Below, piece after piece: positions 11,246 through 23,350 of a DNA stretch of 64,000 nt (position 1 is its first letter; every line of letters starts with the position of its first letter). The notes beneath the pieces are model-generated. The model saw nothing but the letters and a program-made list of their open reading frames with translations, did no database searches and was not told where the DNA came from. The DNA is from Hyperoodon ampullatus (Eukaryota; Chordata; Mammalia; Artiodactyla; Ziphiidae), in assembly GCA_949752795.1 (NCBI GenBank), contig OX457064.1, positions 37,506,368 through 37,570,367 on the forward strand, read 5' to 3'. Made by a program: the position numbers and the translations under genes.

Positions 11246-13955
11246 ACTATTTTGCCTCAGCTTCCAAAGCTTCAAACAATTACATCACCCTCCCCAAACC
11301 TTCAACCTGCTAATTAAGAGTGGTTGGGATGCAACTGGTTCCTATAATTGCTTCTACTTCCACCCGTCTGAATTTATTTACATCTTGGCTTCTTTGAGAA
11401 TACACCTGAATTGTTGTGTGTTTCCTGTTTTTGTCCATCATTTTGCAAATTCTTAATGATCAGTGGATTCCTTATATTGAGCACAAGCACAAAAATATTT
11501 ATATTTTAAAAAGATAATATATTTTTCAGTAAGTAATTGGTAACAAAATTATGAATATTCCTACAGAGCTCTAAATTATTCATTCTAAAGCATTTTGACA
11601 AAGGTGTAATATGAAACATACCACTTTAACATTTTCATCATCTAATGATGAGTTAATAATCAGGAAACACGAAATGTAAATTTAACAGATTAAAATCACA
11701 ATTCTAAGTTTAAAGCAAAATATCAATTACTAAGTTCTGAATTAAGTGCACAGTTTAAGTAAGATAAGAGAATAGTTCTCAAATGTGAAACTGTACATTT
11801 TACTGTACATGAAATCTGTTGGGCTCATCAAGAGTTAGGTATACGAAAACAACTAACAGAGGCTTTATCAACTTTTTAAAAAATATATTAAGATTTTATT
11901 TCATCTATTTAAAATCAGTAACATACATGAATGCATAATAATTATAATCTTTTATAGCTTTATTTTATATATTGCCACAATAAAGCCAGAAGCACAGATG
12001 ATATATTTTACAGGCATTGTAATGTATTATTAAAAGTCATTTAGGATGTATATTCACCTATTTTTCCACACCTTACAGCCAACCTGTATATTCACTGTAC
12101 TTAAAACATTCAATTGTCTTTCATAAACCATCTCTTAAACCCAATCTTCATGGGATTTTAAAAATAATCTATATCTACTAGAGGAATTTAATAGAATTTA
12201 GACTTATTAGATTTAAAATTTTCTAATATTTTTCCTAATAACAGAGTCATTCTTGCAAAGTAAAAAAAGAAAAAAAAAAGGTTGTGCGTGTGTGCGTATG
12301 GGTGTATAAAATGCCATTTTCACTGGAAGGGTCAACAGCAAGGAGCCCTGTTTATGAGCCATATTAACACCAAACAGAGAGCTTAGCAATGTCTGTTTCT
12401 AAAAATAAACCCTGAGTGTCTCATGTTGTCATCATCAACCAGAGTCTTCTGTGCTCTGTGACAGAAAGCATCAAGGCTGCCTCTCTGCCTTTCCATAAGC
12501 ATTATACATCACTATCCGAAGGCCTCCCCTTTCTGTCAGAGTGGCAGTGATAAAAAGAATTCTGCAATCACCCTAAGCACACATTTAAACATTATTGCCC
12601 CTTAAGCAGACAGTTATCATGTTGTTTTGGCAGCAGGAAGGAATCTGTGGTTTCACTTGAATGTTATTCTTCTTTATTTAAACTACTAGAAATAACCCAA
12701 AAATGACAGAATGCTCTTTCTATAAATAATCATTCCAGTGTAGAGTTATATTAGGAGGTAACTCAGATGGCATGATAACGCCTAACAAGCTAATCTTAGA
12801 CCTGCGATGCCATAAGATAGAAATACGGAGCTAAGAATAACTGACCCAAAGGAGTCAGCCTGCTAAAGAGAGCCACAGACATGTGGGCATTTGCAGATTT
12901 TAATGCCTTTAATGATCTTCTGAAAGCTTCTTTCCCCTAGGAAGGCAATAAATTATGTTGGTCATTAACATGACAATCAATAATGCTTTTACAATGTATT
13001 GATTCATAAAGATGGCTTGAGATTCTCAGAGCAAATAGAATTATAAAAATCAGTTGATGGAAACCAAAGAGTTGGGTCTTGAATAACTGGATTAGCATCT
13101 AATTGGTGAATTTTATGCATAAGCCACCTATAGAACATACAATATTCATCCAAAGAAATAAAATTTAACTCAAGATAAAGAAAAATGTAATATCAAATTG
13201 GACACTTCCAATTTTCACCCAAAATGTCCAAATTGGACCCAAATTGGACCAATATATATTCAAAATAGGCAGAATCTAAATTTTGTTAGATCATTCTTTA
13301 GCTCAAAAGTTTGACATTGCATGTTGAAAGCAGGACTTGAGTGGAGACGCAAACTTTATTAACCTCTCCTTTCCCCCATTTCTAGGTAAAGACCAGGGTG
13401 GGTATAATTCAAATACTTTGGTTGAAAGAAACTGAGCCCCACGGTGCTAACATTTGAAAAAAAAACTTTCTCCAGCTAGAATACATTAATAATCGTGTTC
13501 TTTTGAAGAGCTATAAACCTTACCTTTATGCTTTGTGAGATGTTACTGTGAGCAATGGCAAACTGCATGGGGAATATTGGTTCTGCCCACAGTGTCTGCT
13601 CATTACTCCATGTATTATCAATCTCATGGAATTCTGGAGGTTGCCTTAAGTTGGTCTCAGCTCGGAATCTTGTTAACTTACTCCAATTTAATTTTCAAGC
13701 TCTGGAACTGTGAAGTAAGGCTGTTCCAGAAAGCTTTCCAACAGATTTGCTTATGTGGGCTGTAAACATCCCAGGACTAAGAAGTGTACCTAGATGTTTG
13801 TCTATAAGTACAGTTGACTCCACATTTTTAGCACCAAACAGATGTGAAAAACATTATCCTATGCTAAATATTTTTCTCTTTGAGAAAAAATGGCAGGGAC
13901 ATGGTAAACAAGCACAAGTTCATACCTGACCTTGCCAGCTCCTAGCCATGATGAC
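11246..13955. other. Repeat-poor sequence, no gene seen
   Basis: Mostly unique sequence. A G/T-rich short run lies near 12280-12310. The block 12310-12800 has a balanced composition and no transposon signature, so it is a candidate conserved intronic element. Open frames at 13535-13929 are short and show no family features. Confidence 0.45.
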
Positions 13956-14100
13956 CATCAGTAAGTTCACTGAAACTATGTCCTTATGTGCACAATATGC
14001 TACAACTATTGTATACCTCTTCAAGCTGTGGAGAGTATTAAATGATAAAACAATGCCTGGTACAGAAAAAGCTTTGAAACATTAGCTCATTATATCAATA
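13955..14100 (+). repeat. MIR fragment
   Basis: Decayed MIR: a 'TAAGTTCACTGAAACTATGTCC' part, then GTATTAAATGATAAAACAATGCCTGGTACAG, which fits the MIR run of GATTAAATGA followed by AGTGCCTGGCACA. Confidence 0.55.
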
Positions 14101-15895
14101 ATAAGAATGACAATATTTTTTTTAAAAAAGGTGAGAATATATACGTCCAATCACTGACCTCCTAAACTGAGACTAAACAACTGGATCAGAGTGGAATATG
14201 GCAGAAAAACCATAAAAATGTTAACTAATACTGATAATTGTTATTTCTAATCTAAAATGAGTAGTTCCTGATATAAAATCACAGACTCAAAATACATACT
14301 TGAATTCTATTTGTAAGCAGATTCAAAAAACATCACCACAAATAAAACTTAAAATCGAGTTCAATTCACCAAGAGCTTTTTTAGTTCACCCTATGTGGGG
14401 TTCCCTGAAAACTTTCTGGGTAAACATGTTTCTACTAAAGCAAGAACTCCCAGGCCACAATGTAATTTAATGGAAATTCAGTGAAATTTTCCCAGGTTTC
14501 TTTTTTTGCTTGCTTTTAATTTCAAATTTTGAAAAAACGACATGACATTCTCATATTTTAACCGAGTTTGGAAATGTCGTGCCTTAGCCACCCACCAAAA
14601 CTTACCTCGAATAATTGAAAATGACATCCACATGGCTACAATTGTGTCAATACTGCATATAAATTACGAATTGAACATCTCAAACACAAGTGGTAGACCA
14701 TGAGGGGAAGAAGCAAAAAAGTGAAGTTCTGGGGTATTTCCAACCTTATCAACATGCAAAGAGTTTAATCATAAGTAAATGACTAGTTACACTCTGTGGT
14801 TTGGTAAATTTCCTTCTTCCTTAAATGTAGTTTTCATTGGATTTAATTATTGGGTATTTTTAAAACACCATATATAAAAGGCCCATCACTATGGAAAATT
14901 TAACATGGAAATAATGAATAGAACTGATATTTTTATAAAACATAAGAATGACTTAGTTTTGTATTCATGAAGCACCTAAACAAAATGTTCTCTGATAACA
15001 CTTAAAAGTATACGTCGTTTAGTATTGTAAAAACACTTGTTTAAATTAAATTTGTTTTGTGCAACTGACTTAGTGGAAGAAGAATGGAACTAGTGGGAAC
15101 AAGGTATTTTCTTGTCATTTCATATCCCAACTGTCAATCTCCCAAGATTACAAAAGGGAAAACTGTCCGTTGTAAGGGCATTTCGCCTCCCAAGCTAATA
15201 ACCACTAGAACCTCAACTTCCTTTGAAGAATGGGACAGACCATGGCACTGACACACTGTTTTGAAGCACATGCCAAAATATCTTTGAATTTCATCTAAAG
15301 AAGGCTTGTTTTAAAAGTCATTTTCATGGGCTTTTATTCCAATTAAATTGTTTTCAAAGTATTCCAATTCAGGAAAAAAAAATGTTATAATGTAGTTACC
15401 ATTCCAGATTGTTAAAATTGTTCATTACTCTGAAAATGTAATAACTGTAACAACATACTGGCAAAGAAATTGCATTCTGAATATTTTAAAGAAAACCCTC
15501 CTTAATATACCAAAAAGTTTATATGAGATAAATTTCTGTTAATGTTTTCTGTATCCCTCAAAGCCAACAAGAAATGAATATTTTACTCAAATTTCTAATA
15601 AATGCTTTTTTCCTCCTTTCTAAAAAAATGACTTGCAACCTAGAGGCATCCAGTCTTCTTCCACAATTAATTTCTATTCAATACTATTAAAAATTTTTAT
15701 TGGTGTTTAAATGGATGCATATCTTCATGAAAATGAAGTAACACAATTCAATTGAAAGAGAAATTACATAGCCCACTTCCTTCACTTATTTGTATCTTGA
15801 GAAATTACAAACTAAAGAAAATTACAAAGAAGAAAATTCCAACCACCAACAAACACTGTAGCAAATACTGTGGTGCCTAGCCAACATCTATTCTG
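14101..15895. other. Unrecognised A/T-rich sequence
   Basis: No exon, RNA gene or confidently named repeat is seen. Confidence 0.5.
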
Positions 15896-15899
15896 CTCA

Positions 15900-16430
15900 C
15901 CCTTTCTTCTTCCTTATAGAAACTAGATTATTAGCTGTAGCCTCCACCCTCCCTGGCTCAGTCATGGTCCTAAGGAGCTATCGTAGGAGTCTCATTCTTC
16001 TTTTCAATGACTTGCTAATATATGGGCAGGTGATGCTCTTTTGGTCAATGAGTTATGAAGGAAAACCTGCTAGAGAAATTTTGGGTAAAAATCTTCCTTC
16101 CTTGAGAAAACATCCAAGAAAGCAAAGTTTTCTCATCTATGTCTCTGGAATTTACCGTGCATGTAGACAATGTCTGGAACTGCTACAATCAATTTGAGAC
16201 TATTGGAGGAAACAGACTTAGGACGATACAAACTCTCAGGCCAGCAGAGAAGAACAGTTTGAAGAACCTGTTGATATTACTGACCTCCCTGGTGCTGCCT
16301 GAGTACCATGCTATTTCACTAAATGATAAATTCCCTTGTCATTGTTACTTTGAATACAATTTTCTATTACTTGCGATGGGAGACAACCTAGCTTATATAC
16401 CTACTACTTACAGTTAATCACTGTTAGTAT
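15900..16430 (+). repeat. Ancient mammalian interspersed repeat, family uncertain
   Basis: The text GGGCAGGTGATGCTCTTTTGG, CAATGAGTTATGAAGG, 'GTCTGGAACTGCTACAATC' and the CAGCAGAGAAGAACAG part recall a repeat often seen across mammals, with an end resembling TTTTCTRTTACTTGC (16360-16374). I cannot name the family. The two overlapping open frames (15964-16417) are consistent with chance. Confidence 0.5.
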
Positions 16431-17205
16431 TTTGGCATAGTAGCTTCAGGTGTGGGTGTGTAAGAAACACTGTAGAAAATATATGCATATTATAAAAATT
16501 CATACACAAGGCAAAAACTCATGACAATGGAAACCAAAGCTCCCCTTCGACCACCTCCACACACAGTTTTTCCTGATTTCCTTCTATTTATATATGAATT
16601 ATTCTGGGAGATTGATAAATAAAATATACTCATAAAATGAGATCATATCACCAAAGTTATTTTTATTTAAAAAACATTAAATTTAAATGAATTTAATAAT
16701 GAAAAACTGTAACTGAAGGGACTATAAACATACTAAATGCTTCCTTCCTATATGAGGTACTATTTCCAAAAAGATATCTCTAAGATTAAATGAAGACACT
16801 ACTAAAAAGAAATCAGTATTTAGATCTTTTTTTTAACCACGTGTTTCTATTTTAAGCAGCAGGGAGTCTGTCCCTGCTCAGAAAGGAGAAGATATTAGCA
16901 CTTTCACACATCCTTGCATTTCACCTCTCCCCAGTGCCTCATATGGATGAGAGCTTTATGAATATTTTTTCATTGCCCTACTTCATAAAATTTGCTTTCT
17001 CTCCTACAAACACAATCTCATAGTTGTTTAAAAAGGATTCAATTTTTGCCCCATTAACCTTACTATGCTTTCTCTACTTCCGACTGAATTTCATTTTTTG
17101 CTTTTGATTCAAGCTCATTTTTTCATCGAGTGGGTTCCCCTGTCAAGCAGTCTAGGTCATGTTTGAGAATGTCGAACTTGCCTACCTATTTTCTCTATAC
17201 TTTAA
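16431..17205. other. Unrecognised sequence
   Basis: No supported feature was seen. Confidence 0.5.
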
Positions 17206-17209
17206 TAAC

Positions 17210-18260
17210 ATCTGCCCTGGGTGGAACACAGTGTTGTACTTCTTTTTCAGCTTCAGAGATTTTTCTCCATTATCTTCTGGCACTGAGTGCTGGATAAGTT
17301 TGATAAGCCTTCTAGAGTTTCACACATTCCCTTCCTCCCCCCTCTCCCTTACTGTAGATCTTTGCCTTACCTGCCTGAACCCCTGAGGAATTATTTATCA
17401 TTTGAAATTCAATAGCCCAGTTAGGCTATGTCTCTGTGATGAGCACTTGCAGCAAATTTTCCTAAAAGACGGGAGTTCTTTCAATCTGCAGATTTCTTTT
17501 TTTTTCCTTTTCACTGAAATAATCTTTCTTCATTTTTACAAAGTGATCTTCTATTTCAACGTTTTGGAATATCAACTTCAAGGACATAAATAATCTTTTT
17601 GTTACATTGTCTTTGTCTTTCTTACTATTGACTTCTCTCCAATTGCTTTAATCCATTTTCCTTTTTCATCCCTCTGTCTCCAGCCTTTCCTCTTTGTTGG
17701 TAAAGATTGTCACTGGTGCCTATTGTTTCCCGCTATTTCTAATGAGTATTTCTCTTCTATAATCATCATGTTTTCATTCTAAATTTGTTTCCCTAGACCT
17801 AAAATATCCTTTTCATCCCATTCTACTGTTTTATCAATATCATCTCATCTCTGAGCTCTTATTTTATGGAATTAATTTTCCTATTAAGGTGCTCTATTTG
17901 TGGGGAGCAATTATTACACAGTTCCATGGATTCAGTGAAGTTGATTTTTTTTTTCTTGGTGGGATCTATAAGATTAGCTGGGGAAGGGTATTTCATTGCA
18001 AAGAGCTATGGGTCATTTTTCCAATTTAGAGCGTCGCTCTGAAGTCTTCATTTCTCCAGAGACGCAGCGTTTGTTCACCTTCCTCCATTTCACCAGTTTC
18101 TCTTCCAGAATCCTTTCTACTATTCCTCAGTTACAAGAAAAAACAGCACTGCCACCAAAAGCTGAGGATATCCACTCAGTTTGCTTCTCTCCAGATACGG
18201 GAACGTTAGTGAGAATTTTCAGGAAGTTGTCCTCTTGTCAGTAAAATTCTAAGGAGGAAC
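17210..18260 (-). repeat. Ancient L1-derived sequence (minus strand)
   Basis: Plus-strand landmarks such as TTCTGGCACTGAGTGCTG (17275-17292), TCTTTCAATCTGCAGATT (17477-17494) and a long T/C-rich run up to about 17900 resemble the complement of the 5' part of old mammalian L1s. No frame is intact. Confidence 0.45.
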
Positions 18261-19890
18261 AGGATTCAGGCCCTGTTACGTCTCTCTGTTCTGATCAAAG
18301 ATCCCTGTTTCCCTTTTTCCCTTGACTACCAGTTTCTGAGTTATGTTGCATTAGGCCATATAATTTTCTTCGCTCAGTCAGTGCTGAGTATTATGTATGG
18401 GGTTGGGGGTGGGTTGCTGGCTTATACTATTTTAGGGTCAGTTCATCATCTATCTGTGGTGAGACATTATGTTGTACATTTACAAATTTCTCATCTCCAA
18501 AATCAAAACTCACCACTTTAAATTCAGAATTTGGGCTTATTATATTCTTGTGAGGGGTTTTATTGAATTTTCTTACTTAAAGCACATAGCAACAATTATG
18601 CCACCTGTGTCACCCACAGGAAAAGAAAATACTCATTCTTGTCCCCATCCTCAATGGGCCTACTTATATCTAGCTTTTTGATTGCTACGTATCAAATATT
18701 TCAATTGATAACAGCCTTGTAAGTGAAGATAACCTGAGTTAGAGAACAGCAAAAATAGTAATTATGGGGAATACCAGAAGTGATTCTTGACATGACAGGA
18801 GCATTTCACAGACTTACATTTTCATAATTAGATTCTGCTTTCCAAGTAGACATAAATGACTACTGAATCTAAAATGTTCCTTTTCCCTCGACAATACACA
18901 CCACGGAGATAAAAGGATTCTGAAAGGGTGAAGAAACATTTTCCTTAAAAGAAATTCAGATTTTAGATTTAAATGTTTTTCTTTTGTACCCCAAAATAAG
19001 AAAGCATAGTGAAAACACGACTTTTCCTTATTGTAAACGTATTTTACACTGATGCTGTACAAACTCTAGGAAATTCTTTCATAATAATCATTCCAATATT
19101 GTCTGGAAAGCTCTCCTGTCCAACGCATTAAGCAACATGCCTGGCAACAGAACACCCCGAATTCTGCCAGCTACTGCTGAGTGACCTGAGTCAATGTTTG
19201 CACATGCTTCAGCTTCTGCCAGTTATCACTTATATTGGCCCACACAAGCCACAAAAGTGGAGACTGACCTGGCAAAATGTGTCACTCGTACCAAATTTCG
19301 AGATTCAATATTATAAAGCTTTTTATTAAAAAGATATTAACAGACTACATTGTAGAACCTAATTCTACTTTAGATGTCTAGCCTGGCTGGGTCAGTATTA
19401 GGAAAAAAGTGGAACCATATAAAACACTTGCAATTTAATAGTATATAAAGAGTTCTGAAGAAAAAAGTCATCTAGCTTAATGCATAGTATCCAACACAAC
19501 TAGAAAAACAAATGGGAACTCTAAGGCAATGACTAACAACAAAACAAAGCTTTTTAAACAATTAATCTCAAGAAATCTGCTGTTGTGGTCTCACTGTTCA
19601 ATTACATATTCTGCAGCTTCTTTGCCTTCGACTATTAAAAAGACATTTCACAGAAAATACACACGTACCCATGCTACTCTGATTTAAAGTCACCATTTGC
19701 CCAAGGAAAGAATTTAATTCTTATCAGCGCAGGGAAACAAGACAAAACAAAAAGCTGATTTATAAGATAGTTAAAGAAAATTTATCAAAACTAAAAGTTA
19801 TTCCCCCATGTGACATGAAATCTAGCTCATCTGGCTCATTCAGCAAGCTAGACCTTGGTATTGAAGAGCCAGAAACCCAGGTTCATTCAT
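18261..19890. other. Unrecognised sequence, repeat-poor
   Basis: No exon or named repeat is seen. It would lie in the HDAC9 intron downstream of the exon at 22432. Confidence 0.45.
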
Positions 19891-19894
19891 TAAA

Positions 19895-20110
19895 AATAGC
19901 AATAATAACAGTGAGTGCACATGTTAATGACATGTTACCTTTGAACTTCACAGAAATGCCAAGAGGTAAGCAGGAAGACATCATTATTCTTCAGTTTACA
20001 GGTGAGTAAACCAGTTTCACAACTGGTTAGCAGCAGAGCTCTAGCTAGAACACAGAGCTTTCCACTCCTCGAGCAGTGCTCCCTCCACCCAGCACTGCTA
20101 CAATATACCT
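19895..20110 (-). repeat. MIR SINE
   Basis: Complement of MIR: ATTATTCTTCAGTTTACAGGTGAGTAAAC near 19983, then GGTTAGCAGCAGAGCTCTAGCTAGAACACAG and a CCAC-rich end. This matches the MIR text for 'ccattttacagatgaggaaac' and 'agctagtaagtggcagagc'. Confidence 0.75.
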
Positions 20111-20303
20111 TTTTCTCTTTCAGATCCAAAGACTCCATCCATTTCTAAGCCTATCAATCACATCCCTGCCACTGGTCCAAAAGCGAGTTGAACAAGATTT
20201 GTAGCTAAATGTGGACAAACACCCCTAATTTAGCAATTAACTTAAAGGGCAAACCCTATTGATATGGGTCACCAGCATCACCATCACCTCCCCCTTCCCC
20301 TGT

Positions 20304-20468
20304 ATCAGTGATACCCAAAGTTTGCTGCATATTAGAATTGCTCAGGATTTTTAAAATCCCAATGTCCAGGATGTTTCTAATACCGTTTAAATCAGAAACT
20401 CTAAGGGTGGACCCAGACATCGGTATTTTGCAAAATACTCCTGGTGACAGCACCTTTGAGAGCCACTG
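20304..20468. mobile_element. Non-autonomous hAT-type DNA transposon (MER3/MER5-like)
   Basis: The terminal parts CAGTGATACCCAAAGT and the complement-like GCACCTTTGAGAGCCACTG form the typical hAT inverted ends. The inside reads TTAGAATTGCTCAGG, ATCAGAAACTCTAAGGGTGG and CATCGGTATTTT. No coding sequence is present. Confidence 0.75.
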
Positions 20469-22422
20469 TCTCGAAAGTATACAATAAAAACTAGGGGAAT
20501 TAAATTTAAGGGCAAATAATAATATATTAAACAAAATCAAATGTTACAGGACATGGTGGGAAGAATGCAAATGTTTTTATGTTTCAAATTTTAAAAATAA
20601 ATGGAACTTGGAGTTTTTCCTTATTTATATCAGACAGATTTGGGAGTTGATGTCAATTGACATCACTTTTCGTTTAATAGCTGGTGCTTAAATGTTGCTT
20701 CCTGTAAAACTGACAATAGCACAGACAGTCTCAAGCGCTTCCCTGCTTGAAAATACTGTTGCTTAGTATAAAAATCATTAAATGTCAGGAAAATTACAAT
20801 CTCAACTGAAATTGGAGTAAATTTATGTATGATTATCAAAGACGCTGAGAAACAGTGAAGCTTGCAAACACCTGTAGCAAGGTTCAATGCCAGCAGACAG
20901 TATCTGCTTGAAAGGCACAGCTTTGTTTCTACCACGTGAAAGAAATAGTAAACTTGTAACACAGAGGTAAGGACTAAAAGGATAAAGTGTAGTACTGAAA
21001 AGACATCTAAAATAGTAATTTTAATAGAGTTGGTGGATATTTAAAAAATAAAATGCTAAATGACCAGTTCCATCAGAGACATGACGGCTGACCCCTCCGC
21101 AAGCTTTTGTCAACTTTACAGCCTCAAAGATAATAAACCATAATGAAATTCTGGTACGTTTGCTTTTGATAAGCAGGCACTACTAATTAATGTAAGTCCT
21201 GTTACTTAAGTGTAAACACACCAAATTACACAAAATTGATATTTTATTCTGATTCATTGAAAAATTGGGGTCAACAGAAGGACCTTAAAATCGTCCTAAG
21301 TAACCAAGGTTTAAGAAAACTTGCTTCAAACATAGATCCAGAGATGAGAAGGTGTTCAGTACTAAAACAGACATTATGCCTACCTGTGGAATATTTCTTT
21401 CCATTCTATCTCTACCAAGTAGACGCTGCTTTATGCCGCATTCTTATCATGGAAATCTAGGTGGTGATCTATAATTACGATTAAGTGCACATGGGAACAC
21501 AGAAGATGTGAGGGAGAACTTTTAAGCCAATTTAGATGGAAGCACTCAAAAGAGAAACAAAAAGTCCCCCAAGCTTTAGGAACTAGCTGTAGGGAATAAA
21601 TATGAAAAGCAACAATTACAAGTATGTGCCATCGCCTGGACAGTCTGCTCTTTTAACAAACAAAAATTGATAAAGTTGACAAGCTTCATCTTCCATCAGC
21701 ACAGCTCCTTGAAGGCACAAGCACATACACGGGGAAACTAAAAATCGGAATCTGTTACTGTTATTCTTTAAAACGTTGCACCTGCATATAACACCTTTAT
21801 ATGTGTGTTATGCCCTCGCATCTGCCTGACAATGCTAGACTCCCCAAATGTTTTGAAGAAAATTAAAATAACCATCTGCTAATAATAATTTTATTTCATC
21901 CTTAAGCAGTTTCATTTTGGGCTTAGGAGAAAAAACCACATTAAAACTACCTTCACAACTCCTGTAGCAAACACATTTCAGAAGGTAGGTCTATAAATAG
22001 ATGTGCTTCTGTAGGCACACTGTAAATATAAAATCACCCGGCTAGAGGAGACTGCAATGTAAGCTGCAGCCCCAATATGAACTTACCTGATTATTTTAAA
22101 GTCCCAATAGAACACTCTTACAATCAGTACAGATCTCCTTTTTCTAGTGGCACAGTCAGGCAAAACACCCCCAAGTACATTTTACTTATCTCAGTCCCAT
22201 CCTTCATCAGAAGCTTAGAGATTTCATTCAGAAGCAGTCTGTCCCTGAGCAGACTGAATATTCACAGAAACAGTAATGGAAGGGATCTAAAACCCTCCAG
22301 ATGCCAAGAAAATAGCAACATCAACACCAAAAAGCAGCAAACCCTTAACAGAGGTGCTTTCCGGAGCTTCATTTCCCAAGTCAGCCCCTTTTCACACGTA
22401 AAAGATCTCAGTTATGATAAAA
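20469..22422. other. HDAC9 intronic sequence, no repeat recognised
   Basis: A long stretch without recognisable transposons next to the HDAC9 exon. It may hold conserved regulatory sequence. The 128-residue plus-strand frame at 22077-22463 overlaps the exon on the opposite strand and shows no family features. Confidence 0.5.
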
Positions 22423-22431
22423 GGGTCTTAC

Positions 22432-22494
22432 CTGAGCTGATCATACTGTGCATTCTCTGCTGAGCCAAGAGCTGCTCTCGTCCAGCCACCCCAT
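22432..22494 (-). other. HDAC9: Internal-exon form of the HDAC9 exon (63 bp, acceptor at 22495)
   Basis: A pyrimidine-rich stretch ending in TTCTTCAG (minus strand, 22502-22495) makes a good 3' splice site. An exon beginning at 22494 would start with AT of a split GAT codon and run to the donor at 22432. Spliced this way, the exon can join an upstream exon from a more distant promoter. In the longer first-exon form the same pyrimidine tract is read as codons for Cys-Phe-Ser-Ser. The acceptor and donor are seen; its use is inferred from the known multi-promoter structure of HDAC9. Confidence 0.65.
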
Positions 22495-22537
22495 CTGAAG
22501 AAAAACACGAGTCAGTCTCGTAAATTGTCTGCAGCAT
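22432..22537 (-). CDS. HDAC9: HDAC9 5' coding exon (alternative first coding exon), partial CDS
   Basis: On the minus strand, the ATG at 22537-22535 opens 35 codons plus one base: MLQTIYETDSCFSS, DGVAGREQLLAQQR, MHSMISS. The frame stops at a GTAAGA splice donor (intron starts at 22431). An in-frame TGA at 22558-22556, seven codons upstream, supports this ATG. Human HDAC9 isoforms, from memory, begin either at MHSMISSV or at a longer leader nearly identical to this one, with Glu in place of the Asp at residue 9. The leftover G would start the Val codon of the next exon. HDAC9 is a nuclear/cytoplasmic class IIa deacetylase that represses MEF2 target genes; this exon lies before the MEF2-binding and glutamine-rich regions. 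The second start, MHSMISS, is at 22453. The rest of the gene would lie below position 1 of this window. HDAC4 has a related DGLSGR segment, but MHSMISS points to HDAC9. Confidence 0.9.
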
Positions 22538-23115
22538 ATTCCAATCACTCTTACTTCAGCTACTGAAAGATTCATCGCTGCTCAGTATACGGGCCCCAGG
22601 AGTTACCCTGGCTGGTCCTCCCTCCACCCCGAGGAAAAGAAGCGGAGTATCAGCTTCAACAATGGTTTCCTCTCTGTTAACACACACTTTTCAAAAGACC
22701 TGGACACTTTCCCCACGTTACCAACCTGTGTACAAAGCAGAAAGAACCGAGTGGATGCTAAGGCTCTCTGGAGTTTAGGCTACACCGGAAACTAAAAGCA
22801 GGTGGGAACTAGGAATGTGCTTCAGGGTTATTGCTTTGTCAAAATAAGTAGAAAAATATTAACTCTACCCACGAGAAAAAGAAACCAATTAAACCTGGCT
22901 TTTAGTTCCTCACGCTGCTAGAGTTTCGTTGTGAGAACCGTTAGTCCTGCAAGTGGCTTCAGCTGGTGCCCTTCTCCTATCTGTTTGTGTGTGTCTCTTC
23001 CCCCTCTCTGGTCTCTCTCAGCTCAAGTTGGCTAAAGCTAGTGATAATGCATTTGCATATGAATCAACAACAGCATGGCCCACAGGCACAGAAATAGAAC
23101 AATGGTCGGCCTGAG

Positions 23116-23125
23116 CCAAAAATAG
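23116..23125 (-). promoter_or_regulatory. MEF2/CArG-like site 1
   Basis: CCAAAAATAG on the plus strand (CTATTTTTGG on the minus) matches the MEF2 consensus YTAWWWWTAR with one mismatch and also resembles a CArG box. It lies about 580 bases upstream of the HDAC9 ATG. HDAC9 is reported to be a direct MEF2 target in muscle, which makes the position meaningful. Confidence 0.45.
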
Positions 23126-23165
23126 GTCAAGCATGGCCGAGTGATTGGAGCCTGCATTAATGCAT

Positions 23166-23175
23166 TTAAAAATAC
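23166..23175 (-). promoter_or_regulatory. MEF2-like site 2
   Basis: TTAAAAATAC on the plus strand (GTATTTTTAA on the minus) fits the MEF2 consensus except for one end base. It lies 50 bases beyond site 1, and a CAGCTG E-box follows at 23187. Paired A/T sites next to an E-box are typical of muscle control regions. Confidence 0.4.
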
Positions 23176-23350
23176 CCCAGCAAACCCAGCTGTCCAGCCT
23201 CTATCTTTCAAACCATAATTCTCTATTGCAGGGCCTTAAAAGCAATTAACTCTTTCCTCCCTCCAAGCTTGCTTTTACACACTGTTTCCATACTGACGAT
23301 TCGCTTCCAAAGAAAGGAAGGGGAAAAAAAAATTAAGAATCATAGTTCTA

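Larger units (their letters stand above)
22538..23350 (-). promoter_or_regulatory. HDAC9: Putative HDAC9 proximal promoter and 5' UTR
   Basis: About 800 bases directly upstream of the HDAC9 ATG contain no recognisable transposon, in a window otherwise crowded with them. The region holds two MEF2-like A/T cores (23116-23125 and 23166-23175), an inverted CCAAT box (ATTGG at 23144-23148), a POU octamer ATTTGCAT (23051-23058) and a CAGCTG E-box (23187-23192). No clear TATA box or CpG island was seen. The transcription start probably lies between about 22600 and 23050, but the sequence alone does not fix it. Confidence 0.55.

Noticed and set aside
15964..16417. Two overlapping plus-strand frames that might form a gene
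   Set aside because: They fall in an old interspersed repeat and have no recognised domain or splice structure.
22077..22463. 128-residue plus-strand frame overlapping the HDAC9 exon
   Set aside because: It has no family features, and the minus strand carries a real exon with splice donor, acceptor and known protein text.
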